Assembly: GCA_900321915.1 (NCBI GenBank)
Contig: ONXW01000172.1
Coordinates: 1 to 5,584, forward strand
Length of the DNA stretch: 5,584 bases
Reading direction: 5' to 3'
Source: an uncultured Eubacteriales bacterium
GTDB taxonomy: Bacteria; Bacillota; Clostridia; Lachnospirales; Lachnospiraceae
Positions within the stretch are counted from its first letter, which is position 1, and every line of letters starts with the position of its first letter. The translations under genes were made by a program, and so were the position numbers. This document shows positions 1 to 5,509 of this stretch, piece after piece. The notes below the pieces were generated by a model, which was not told where the DNA came from, searched no databases, and saw nothing but the letters and a program-made list of their open reading frames with translations.

Positions 1-46
1 AATAATGCCTGAATTATTCTGAAAGAAAGAAAAATTTCGCTGTGAG

Positions 47-53
47 AAGGAGG
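47..53 (+). promoter_or_regulatory. Ribosome binding site of the oxidoreductase
   Basis: AAGGAGG, a near-perfect anti-16S match, lies 7 nt before the ATG at 61 and decides that start. Upstream, TATTCT at 15-20 could be a -10 element, but its -35 would fall at or beyond the window edge, so no promoter is called. Confidence 0.85.
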
Positions 54-60
54 ACTTTCC

Positions 61-1041
61 ATGAACGTCGGTTTAATAGGTGTAGGAAGGATTGCTGAAA
101 TCGTCATTCCCACTGTTCAGAAGCTTCCGGGGATCACCTGCCTGGCGGCTGCCTCGAGGTCCGCGGAGCGGGCGGAAAAATTTGCCCGGAAGCACGGAAT
201 TCCCAGGGCTTACGGCAGCTATGAAGCGCTTCTCGAGGATCCGGATATTGATCTCGTATACATTGCAACCCCGCATTCCCTTCACTTTGAGCAGATGAAA
301 ATGTGCATAGATTACGGGAAGGCTGTACTGTGCGAGAAGTCATTTACCGCAAATGCGGCGCAGGCGGAAAAGATAAAGAATTATGCCGCGCAGAAAGGCG
401 TTTTTGCGGCGGAAGCCATCTGGACCCGGTACATGCCCTCCCGGAAGATTATCCAGGAGATGGTGGACAGCGGCATAGTGGGCGAGATAAAGTTCCTGAC
501 GGCAAACCTCTTCTATGATATCGATGACAAGGAGAGGCTGGTGCGGCGGGAACTCTGCGGAGGCGCGCTTCTGGACGTGGGCGTGTACGGGCTGAACTTT
601 GCCCTGATGCATTTCGGAAAAGACCTGGAAAAAGCGGAATCCTCCGTGCAGATGACCGACGGCGGCGTGGACGGGCAGGAGAATATCACCCTGTTCTATA
701 AGGACGGCCGCATGGCGGCCATCCAGGCAGGGATGTTCGGCCGGTCCGACAGGCGCGGCACATTTTACGGGGAACACGGCTATATCGTGGTGGACAATAT
801 CAACAATCCCCTCATCGTGACAGCCTATGACGACAGGGACTGCGTCATAAAAGAAGTCCGCATGCCGGAACAGATATCGGGGTACGAATATGAATTTCTG
901 GAGTGCAGGGATCTTCTGGAAAATGGTGCCGGCGAGAGCACATCCATGCCCCTTGCCGAGACGGTTTTCGTGATGGAACTGATGGATACGCTGCGGAAGC
1001 AGTGGGGGCTGGTGTATCCGGGAGATACGGAAAGCCTTTAA
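61..1041 (+). CDS. Gfo/Idh/MocA family NAD(P)-dependent oxidoreductase, dihydrodiol/xylose dehydrogenase-like
   Basis: A 326-residue cytosolic enzyme, normal length for the family. The N-terminal Rossmann fold starts at once with the dinucleotide-binding motif GVGRIA (residues 7-12). CEKS (91-94) is the counterpart of the usual EKP motif. EAIWTRYMP (118-126) and GGALLDVGVYGLN (167-179) are typical of the dimeric dihydrodiol dehydrogenase/glucose-fructose oxidoreductase-like branch. Lys93, Asp172 and Tyr176 fall at a constant offset from the Lys97, Asp176 and Tyr180 that I recall as the active-site residues of mammalian dihydrodiol dehydrogenase, so the catalytic set looks intact. The start is fixed by a consensus AAGGAGG at 47-53, 7 nt upstream. 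A terminator follows the stop codon, so the gene is probably not part of the fructose operon downstream. The family oxidises or reduces sugars and cyclic polyols; the substrate cannot be read from sequence. The family call is firm, the subgroup likely, the substrate unknown. Confidence 0.9.
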   Translation: MNVGLIGVGRIAEIVIPTVQKLPGITCLAAASRSAERAEKFARKHGIPRAYGSYEALLEDPDIDLVYIATPHSLHFEQMKMCIDYGKAVLCEKSFTANAAQAEKIKNYAAQKGVFAAEAIWTRYMPSRKIIQEMVDSGIVGEIKFLTANLFYDIDDKERLVRRELCGGALLDVGVYGLNFALMHFGKDLEKAESSVQMTDGGVDGQENITLFYKDGRMAAIQAGMFGRSDRRGTFYGEHGYIVVDNINNPLIVTAYDDRDCVIKEVRMPEQISGYEYEFLECRDLLENGAGESTSMPLAETVFVMELMDTLRKQWGLVYPGDTESL

Positions 1042-1050
1042 CGGCCGCGA

Positions 1051-1090
1051 AAAAAGAACTGCGTTTCCGAAAAGCTCCGCAGTTCTTTTT
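1051..1090. terminator. Rho-independent terminator after the oxidoreductase, possibly bidirectional
   Basis: A 13-bp perfect stem pairs 1051-1063 (AAAAAGAACTGCG) with 1078-1090 (CGCAGTTCTTTTT) around a 14-nt loop. The right arm ends in five T on the plus strand. The left arm begins with an A run that would read as a U tract on the minus strand, so the hairpin could stop transcription either way. It lies 9 nt after the oxidoreductase stop codon and separates that gene from the fructose operon. Confidence 0.85.
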
Positions 1091-1102
1091 CTGATTCCGT
1101 GC

Positions 1103-1142
1103 GTGAACATTTTTGATTGAAATTGATTGACTTTGAATGCTT
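1103..1142 (+). promoter_or_regulatory. Putative FruR operator: four adjacent 10-bp direct repeats
   Basis: Four consecutive 10-mers begin at 1103 (GTGAACATTT), 1113 (TTGATTGAAA), 1123 (TTGATTGACT) and 1133 (TTGAATGCTT). Columns 2-4 (TGA) are invariant and the middle two share their first eight bases, giving a rough consensus TTGAWTGANT. The spacing is one helical turn, so all units face the same side of the DNA. The Lactococcus lactis fru operon is known to be controlled by FruR, a DeoR-family protein, through four adjacent 10-bp direct repeats. The same architecture directly upstream of a fruR-fruK-fruA operon makes this the likely binding site. The promoter -35 (1127-1132) lies in the third and into the end of that repeat, so bound repressor would block RNA polymerase. 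Confidence 0.7.
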
Positions 1143-1156
1143 TATTGTGATAAAAT
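1127..1156 (+). promoter_or_regulatory. Promoter of the fruR-fruK-fruA operon
   Basis: The -35 is TTGACT (1127-1132), followed by an 18-nt spacer and the -10 TAAAAT (1151-1156), five of six matches to consensus. TGA directly before the -10 forms an extended -10 (TGN). Transcription should begin near 1163, leaving a leader of roughly 65 nt before the fruR start at 1230. The in-frame ATG at 1137 lies inside this promoter, so it cannot be the translation start of this transcript. Confidence 0.75.
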
Positions 1157-1173
1157 ATTAAAAGATTATAAAA

Positions 1174-1196
1174 TGTTTTCTGAGGACAAGAAAACA
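1174..1196 (+). repeat. Inverted repeat in the fruR leader
   Basis: TGTTTTCT (1174-1181) and AGAAAACA (1189-1196) are perfect reverse complements around a 7-nt spacer. Past one mismatch, three further A-T pairs extend the arms to 1170 and 1200. It lies about 10 nt after the predicted transcription start, so it would be a hairpin in the leader RNA or a second protein-binding palindrome in the DNA. There is no T tract directly after it, so it is not a standard terminator, and it lacks the central CG of a typical CcpA cre site. Confidence 0.6.
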
Positions 1197-1216
1197 CTTT
1201 TCCGTCACTGTCAGAC

Positions 1217-1223
1217 AGGGGGG
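1217..1223 (+). promoter_or_regulatory. Ribosome binding site deciding the fruR start
   Basis: AGGGGGG can pair with the 16S 3' end using a G-U pair. It leaves 6 nt to GTG 1230 but no gap to ATG 1224, which favours the GTG start. Just upstream, CTGTC-A-GACAG (1208-1218) is a perfect short palindrome touching the site; it may be chance. Confidence 0.6.
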
Positions 1224-1229
1224 ATGAAG

Positions 1230-1982
1230 GTGCTGACAGAAAAGAGATATGACGCTATCCTGCGAATGGTGGACAAGAACAGGGCGGTTACTGTCCAGGA
1301 GCTGACAGAGCAGCTGGGCATTTCCGAATCCACAGCCAGGCGTGACCTGACAGCGCTGGATTCCATGGGAAAACTGAATAAGGTTTTCGGCGGGGCGACA
1401 GCCAGGAGCAGCACCTACACGACCAGGGATCTGTCGATGCGGGAGAAGATGCAGCTGCGCTATAAAGAAAAAGCCAGGATTGCAAAATATGCGGCATCCC
1501 TGATAAAGAAAGACGATTTTGTGTATATCGATGCAGGGACAACAACGCAGCTGATTACGGATTACCTGGAGCAGACCCAGTGTGTGTTTGTCACGAATTC
1601 CCTCGCCCATGCGCAGGCACTGAGCGCCAGGGGCTGCCGGACCATTATTCTCGGCGGCGAGCTCAAGCGGGTTACGGAAGCGCTGGTGGGAAGCGGGGCG
1701 CTGGAGACTCTCCGGAAGTACAATTTCGGGCTCGGTTTTTTCGGGACCAACGGGGTGGATGCAGAGCACGGATTCACAACTCCGGACCCTGAGGAGGCTA
1801 TGATCAAAAGGTCGGCCATGGAGCGCTGCGCGCGCCGTTATGTCCTGTGTGACTCCAGCAAATTCGGACAGGTTTCCTCGGTGACCTTCGCGGCCTTTGG
1901 GGATGCCGTGATAATTACGGATAAAAAGCCTGACAAGGGCTATTCATCATACACTAATATAAAGGAGGTTGGTGGAAAATGA
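1230..1982 (+). CDS. fruR: DeoR-family transcriptional repressor of the fructose operon
   Basis: A 250-residue regulator, the normal DeoR-family length. The N-terminal winged helix-turn-helix covers about residues 3-57, with VTVQELTEQLGISESTARRDL (20-40) as the HTH and recognition helix. The C-terminal sugar-phosphate-sensing domain shows DAGTTT (101-106), VTNS (121-124), LGG (141-143), GTNGVD (172-177) and DSSKFG (208-213). Start choice: the frame is open back to 1137, but that lies within the promoter. AGGGGGG at 1217-1223 abuts the ATG at 1224 but is ideally 6 nt from GTG at 1230, giving the family-typical N-terminus (M)LTEKRYDAIL; ATG 1224 is the alternative. It is first in the operon and overlaps fruK by 4 bp. 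It should repress its own promoter through the 1103-1142 repeats and be released by fructose-1-phosphate. The fructose assignment rests on its neighbours, since DeoR proteins for different sugars look alike. Confidence 0.9.
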   Translation: MLTEKRYDAILRMVDKNRAVTVQELTEQLGISESTARRDLTALDSMGKLNKVFGGATARSSTYTTRDLSMREKMQLRYKEKARIAKYAASLIKKDDFVYIDAGTTTQLITDYLEQTQCVFVTNSLAHAQALSARGCRTIILGGELKRVTEALVGSGALETLRKYNFGLGFFGTNGVDAEHGFTTPDPEEAMIKRSAMERCARRYVLCDSSKFGQVSSVTFAAFGDAVIITDKKPDKGYSSYTNIKEVGGK

Positions 1983-2884
1983 TCTATACGGTAACCTTCA
2001 ATCCGGCACTGGATTATGCGATTCACGTGGACAATTACAAACCAGGTGAAGTCAATCGCATGTCCTATGAGAACATTCTCCCGGGAGGAAAGGGAATCAA
2101 TGTCTCCATCGTACTGAAAGCGCTCGGCATGGAGAGCACAGCCCTGGGCTTCATCGCCGGTTTTACCGGCAATGAAATCTGCCGTCGCCTGACGGAGGAT
2201 TTCGGCTGCGCCAGCGACTTTATTGTCCTGCCGAAGGGTACATCCCGCATTAATGTCAAGCTGAAAACAGACACCGAGACGGACATCAACGGTCAGGGAC
2301 CGGACATCGGACAGGAGGCAATCGACGCGCTCTTTGCCCAGCTGGACGCGATTCAGGACGGCGACGTTCTGATTATTTCCGGCAGTATTCCGGATTCGCT
2401 TCCCGATGACATGTATGAGCGGATCATGAAGAGACTCGCGGGCAGAGATATCCGCATCGTCGTGGATGCCACGAAGGACCTGCTGACCAACGTGCTGCAG
2501 TACAGGCCGTTCCTCATCAAGCCCAACAACCACGAGCTGGGAGAGATCTACGGCGTGACGCTGAAGACCAGGGAAGAGGTTGTTCCATACGCAAAGAAGA
2601 TGCAGGAGCGCGGCGCAAGAAACGTCCTGATTTCCATGGCGGGAGAGGGCGCTGTCCTGGTGGATGAAGAGGGCGGCGTGCATATGCATGAGGCACCGAA
2701 GGGGAAGGTTGTGAATTCCGTGGGAGCAGGCGACTCCATGGTGGCCGGCTTTGTGGCGGGATATCTGCAGAGCGGCGACTATGAGCAGGCTTTCCGCCTG
2801 GGCATTTCTTCGGGAAGCGCGAGCGCATTTTCCGCAAATCTGGCTACCCATGATGAGATTATGGCACTTCTTGCCACATTATAA
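1979..2884 (+). CDS. fruK: 1-phosphofructokinase (PfkB/ribokinase family)
   Basis: A cytosolic kinase of 301 residues, the usual FruK length, phosphorylating fructose-1-phosphate with ATP to fructose-1,6-bisphosphate. It opens with the family hallmark TVTFNPALDYAI (4-15), followed by the glycine-rich substrate motif PGGKGINVS (35-43), SGSIP (134-138), KPNNHEL (181-187) and the C-terminal PfkB signature NSVGAGDSMVAGF (246-258), in which Asp252 is the expected catalytic base and GAG forms the anion hole. All key motifs are intact. The ATG overlaps the fruR stop codon (ATGA at 1979-1982), implying translational coupling; AAGGAGG at 1962-1968 lies 10 nt upstream inside the end of fruR. Tagatose-6-phosphate kinase (LacC) is a close relative, but the fructose permease next door makes FruK the best call. 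Confidence 0.95.
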   Translation: MIYTVTFNPALDYAIHVDNYKPGEVNRMSYENILPGGKGINVSIVLKALGMESTALGFIAGFTGNEICRRLTEDFGCASDFIVLPKGTSRINVKLKTDTETDINGQGPDIGQEAIDALFAQLDAIQDGDVLIISGSIPDSLPDDMYERIMKRLAGRDIRIVVDATKDLLTNVLQYRPFLIKPNNHELGEIYGVTLKTREEVVPYAKKMQERGARNVLISMAGEGAVLVDEEGGVHMHEAPKGKVVNSVGAGDSMVAGFVAGYLQSGDYEQAFRLGISSGSASAFSANLATHDEIMALLATL

Positions 2885-2905
2885 GAAAGGAAGAGGAATC
2901 GTAGG

Positions 2906-4867
2906 ATGAAAATTACTGATCTTCTGAAGAAAGAAAGTATCAAGATCGGCGGCGCGCCTGTTGATAAACAGGATGCCATAAACCAGATGGTTGACCTGAT
3001 GGTCAGTGCCGGCAATATCAATGACAAGGAAAAGTATAAGGCGGCGGTTCTTGCCCGCGAGGCGGAGAGCACCACAGCCATCGGCGAAGGAATCGCTATT
3101 CCCCACGCCAAGACAGATGCGGCCACAAAGCCCGGCCTTGCTGCCATGACCGTTCCGGACGGCGTTGATTACGACGCTCCGGATGAGGAGCCGTCCAACC
3201 TTATTTTCCTGATTGCTGCCCCGAATACAGAGGACAATGTACATCTGGAAGTTCTCTCCCGCCTGTCCACACTGCTGATGGATGACGATTTCACCGATGC
3301 CCTCCGCGGAGCGAAGGACGCGGACGAGTTCCTGGCTATCATCGACAAGACAGAGAACGAAAAGGCTGAGGAAGAGGCCGCGAAAGAGGCAAAGGCAGCC
3401 GCCGCGGCGGCCGGAGGGGATTATCCTGACCTTCTTGCCATCACTGCATGTCCGACCGGTATTGCCCATACCTACATGGCAGCGGAAGCCCTTGAAAAAC
3501 AGGCAAAGGCCATGGGCCTGACCCTGAAGGCTGAGACCCAGGGTTCTGTCGGCGCGAAGAATGTCCTGACGGCGGATGAGATTGCCCACGCGAAGGGCAT
3601 TATCATTGCTGCGGATAAGAATGTCGACCTTGCGAGATTCGCCGGAAAGCAGGTTCTGCAGACCAATGTTTCCGCGGGTATTAATAAGCCGGAAGAGCTT
3701 ATCAAGAAGATTGTCGCGAATGAGGCCCCGGTTCTTTCCGGCGACGCTTCCGCAGCGGCATCGGCAGCTGCTTCCACCGAGAAGGACAGCCTTGGCCACA
3801 CCCTGTATAAGCACCTGATGAACGGTGTATCCCACATGCTTCCGTTCGTTGTCGGCGGCGGTATCATGATCGCCCTGGCGTTCCTTCTGGACCGCGCCGG
3901 AATGGGAACCTCTTCCTATGGTTCCAGCACACCGTTAGCGCACTTCTTCAAGGCAACCGGTGATACGGCATTCGGCTTCATGCTTCCGATCCTTGCCGGT
4001 TATATCGCGATGAGTATTGCGGACCGTCCCGGTCTTGCGGTAGGTTTTGTCGGCGGTTCCCTGGCGGGCGCCGGTTATTCCTGGGGATGGCTCACCGGCG
4101 GCGCTGCAGTCGGCGGCGGCTTCCTGGGCGCACTGTTTGCCGGTTTTGTCGGCGGCTATATCACCAAGTGGCTGGAGAAGACCTGCGATAAGCTTCCGGA
4201 TTCCCTGGAAGGCATCAAGCCGGTCCTGATTTACCCGCTGGTGGGTATTCTCCTGATGGGCCTGGTAATGTTCACCGTCAACCCGATCTTTGCCGCAATC
4301 AATACCGGTATGACCAATGTCCTTGAGGGCATGGGCACCACAAACCTTGTACTTCTCGGCGCAGTCGTCGGCGGCATGATGTCCATCGACATGGGCGGCC
4401 CGTTCAATAAGGCAGCTTACGTATTCGGTACCGCCATGCTGGAAGCAGGTACTGCAGCAGGACAGAGCATCATGGCATCCGTCATGGTCGGCGGCATGGT
4501 TCCCCCGATTGTTATCGCTCTTTCCACCACCATCTTTAAGAACCGCTGGACTGCCAACGACAGAAAGGCAGGACCGGTCAACTATATCATGGGACTGTCC
4601 TTCATTTCCGAGGGCGCCATCCCTTACGCGGCAGCGGACCCGGCACGCGTCATTCCGTCCTGTATTATCGGTTCTGCCATTGCGGGCGGACTTTCCGCAG
4701 CATTCCACTGCCAGTCCCCGGCACCGCACGGCGGCGCATGGGTTATTGCGGTTATCACCAATCCGGTGATGTACCTTGTGGCCCTTCTGGTTGGTTCCGT
4801 GGCGGGATGCTTAATCCTCTCGATGCTGAAAAAACCGCTTTCTCCCGAAGAATCCGGCCTGCAGTAA
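2906..4867 (+). CDS. fruA: Fructose-specific PTS permease, EIIABC fusion
   Basis: A 653-residue inner-membrane protein that imports fructose and phosphorylates it to fructose-1-phosphate. Domain order is A-B-C. EIIA (about 1-150) carries the phospho-accepting His67 in GIAIPHAKTD. An Ala/Glu/Lys-rich linker covers about 150-172. EIIB (about 173-272) carries the phospho-cysteine Cys182 in CPTGIAHT. A second Ala/Ser-rich linker covers about 274-293. EIIC (about 295-645) has repeated Gly-rich hydrophobic spans beginning near residues 310, 354, 376, 400, 437, 480, 520, 582 and 612, with conserved signatures GGPFNKAAY (497-505), ISEGAIPYAAADPARVIP (567-584) and SPAPHGG (604-610). Every active-site motif is present, so the protein should be functional. 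AAAGGAAGAGG (2886-2896) is the ribosome binding site. It follows fruK by 21 nt in the same transcript. Mannose-type or 2-O-methylglycerate members share the domain order, but the fruK neighbour favours fructose. Confidence 0.95.
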   Translation: MKITDLLKKESIKIGGAPVDKQDAINQMVDLMVSAGNINDKEKYKAAVLAREAESTTAIGEGIAIPHAKTDAATKPGLAAMTVPDGVDYDAPDEEPSNLIFLIAAPNTEDNVHLEVLSRLSTLLMDDDFTDALRGAKDADEFLAIIDKTENEKAEEEAAKEAKAAAAAAGGDYPDLLAITACPTGIAHTYMAAEALEKQAKAMGLTLKAETQGSVGAKNVLTADEIAHAKGIIIAADKNVDLARFAGKQVLQTNVSAGINKPEELIKKIVANEAPVLSGDASAAASAAASTEKDSLGHTLYKHLMNGVSHMLPFVVGGGIMIALAFLLDRAGMGTSSYGSSTPLAHFFKATGDTAFGFMLPILAGYIAMSIADRPGLAVGFVGGSLAGAGYSWGWLTGGAAVGGGFLGALFAGFVGGYITKWLEKTCDKLPDSLEGIKPVLIYPLVGILLMGLVMFTVNPIFAAINTGMTNVLEGMGTTNLVLLGAVVGGMMSIDMGGPFNKAAYVFGTAMLEAGTAAGQSIMASVMVGGMVPPIVIALSTTIFKNRWTANDRKAGPVNYIMGLSFISEGAIPYAAADPARVIPSCIIGSAIAGGLSAAFHCQSPAPHGGAWVIAVITNPVMYLVALLVGSVAGCLILSMLKKPLSPEESGLQ

Positions 4868-4907
4868 TCTGTTTATCACCTTTGTACCGGAAAATGATGC
4901 CGGCGCA

Positions 4908-4936
4908 TTGAGAAATTTTGACAGATTGTGTATAAT
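4908..4936 (+). promoter_or_regulatory. Promoter of the HPr gene
   Basis: TTGAGA (4908-4913), a 17-nt spacer, then a perfect TATAAT (4931-4936), preceded by TGTG. Transcription should start near 4943, giving a leader of about 30 nt. A TTGACA at 4918-4923 looks better than the chosen -35 but is only 7 nt from the TATAAT, so it cannot serve this -10. I see no convincing terminator between fruA and this promoter, so the HPr gene may also be read through from the fructose operon. Confidence 0.75.
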
Positions 4937-4958
4937 AATGGAAACACTATTATAAACA
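4927..4958. repeat. Imperfect 32-bp palindrome over the HPr promoter -10 and start site
   Basis: Arms 4927-4940 and 4945-4958 pair at 12 of 14 positions; the mismatches are 4930/4955 and 4938/4947. The core is TATAATA (4931-4937) against TATTATA (4948-4954), so the left half contains the -10 hexamer. The transcription start falls near the centre, so the RNA would contain only one arm. That points to a DNA-level operator and not an RNA hairpin. The A+T richness raises the chance of coincidence. Confidence 0.5.
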
Positions 4959-4973
4959 GAGAGGATCGAGATT

Positions 4974-5231
4974 ATGAAAACTTTCAAGTACGTGATCACA
5001 GATAATGAAGGAATCCATGCAAGACCGGCCGGCCAGCTTGTCAAACTCGTAAAGACATTCAAGAGCGAGATCAACATTGCCAAGGGCGACAAGAAAGTGA
5101 AAGCATCCAAGACACTTGGCGTTATGTCTCTCGGAGCTACCAAGGGCAGCGAAGTGGAATTCACCTTCGAGGGTGAGGATGAAGACGCCGCTTATGAAGC
5201 CATCAGCAAATTCATGGAAGAGAATCTTTAA
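4974..5231 (+). CDS. ptsH: HPr family phosphocarrier protein, regulatory Ser46 replaced by Lys
   Basis: A small cytosolic protein of 85 residues, normal for HPr, that passes phosphate from Enzyme I to sugar-specific EIIA domains. His15 lies in the canonical active-site motif GIHARPAG (13-20), so the PTS role looks intact. The regulatory region ASKTLGVMSLG (44-54) aligns without gaps to KSIMGVMSLG of Bacillus subtilis HPr, counting from His15. That puts Lys at position 46, where HPr kinase normally phosphorylates Ser; Ser45 and Thr47 flank it. It is therefore an HPr and not a Crh, which would lack His15, but its ability to act as a CcpA co-effector is doubtful unless Ser45 substitutes. The ATG at 4974 follows GAGG (4961-4964) at a good spacing. 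It lies 106 nt after fruA, with its own promoter and a strong terminator, and could serve FruA specifically or be the cell's general HPr. Confidence 0.93.
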   Translation: MKTFKYVITDNEGIHARPAGQLVKLVKTFKSEINIAKGDKKVKASKTLGVMSLGATKGSEVEFTFEGEDEDAAYEAISKFMEENL

Positions 5232-5260
5232 TTCTGTGATAACAGGTACAGCCTGAACGG

Positions 5261-5310
5261 AAAGAACGCTGCGGGAGGGACCCGGACAGGGTCCGCCCGC
5301 AGCGTTTTTT
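5261..5310 (+). terminator. Strong Rho-independent terminator after the HPr gene
   Basis: The outer stem pairs AACGCTGCGGG (5265-5275) with CCCGCAGCGTT (5296-5306), 11 perfect pairs. After a small internal loop, GGACCC (5278-5283) pairs with GGGTCC (5289-5294) around the 5-nt loop GGACA. The T run is 5305-5310, and a matching A run at 5261-5263 lengthens the base. It lies about 30 nt after the HPr stop codon and should end both the HPr transcript and any read-through from fruA. Confidence 0.95.
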
Positions 5311-5373
5311 CGCTGTATGCGCAGTCCGGACCCGGGCTTCCGGGAAGGGTTGCAAAAGCACAATTTCCCCTTG

Positions 5374-5437
5374 CAAAAAAAAGTTTTAAAAAACCTTTGA
5401 AAAGTCCTTGACAGCAGGCATCCGATATGGTATTCTT
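5374..5437 (+). promoter_or_regulatory. tRNA-Ser promoter with upstream A/T tracts (UP-like element)
   Basis: A consensus TTGACA (5409-5414), a 17-nt spacer and TATTCT (5432-5437) preceded by TGG, an extended -10. The stretch 5374-5400 just upstream of the -35 consists of A and T tracts resembling the UP elements of stable-RNA promoters. Transcription should start near 5444, leaving about 66 nt of leader before the tRNA. The leader 5444-5509 has no open reading frame or clear structure that I can see. Confidence 0.75.
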
Positions 5438-5509
5438 GCAAAGCTACACTTGAGACGGATTTTTTCGGAGTGTCGCAAAACTGAATAATAATTAAAGATT
5501 CAGGCACGG

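Noticed and set aside
1..18. Inverted repeat AATAAT/ATTATT at the window edge.
   Set aside because: Six A-T pairs in an AT-rich stretch cut by the window boundary; it cannot be interpreted.
340..1197. A 285-codon open frame on the minus strand opposite the oxidoreductase.
   Set aside because: It mirrors a gene with clear family motifs, shows no recognisable domain and runs through the terminator; it is a by-product of codon bias.
1940..4729. Long minus-strand open frames (1940-2851, 2879-3835, 3935-4729) opposite fruK and fruA.
   Set aside because: They are His/Gly/Arg/Cys-rich translations of the antisense of well-conserved genes, with no domains; GC-rich third codon positions produce such shadows.
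4895..4909. A CcpA cre-like site (TGATGCCGGCGCA) upstream of the HPr promoter.
   Set aside because: It has the central CG but misses several conserved cre positions and is off by one at the 3' half.
4886..4920. A possible terminator between fruA and the HPr gene, using TGCCGGCGCA and the following AATTTT.
   Set aside because: The stem is only about four good pairs plus two wobble pairs, and the T run is short and separated from it; too weak to call.
5331..5344. A 5-bp GC hairpin, CCCGG-GCTT-CCGGG, after the HPr terminator.
   Set aside because: It has no T tract or neighbouring gene to act on; short GC palindromes like this arise readily by chance.
5350..5378. Two copies of TTGCAAAA 21 bp apart upstream of the tRNA promoter.
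   Set aside because: The motif is short and A-rich, in an A-tract region best explained as an UP-like element; not enough to call an operator.
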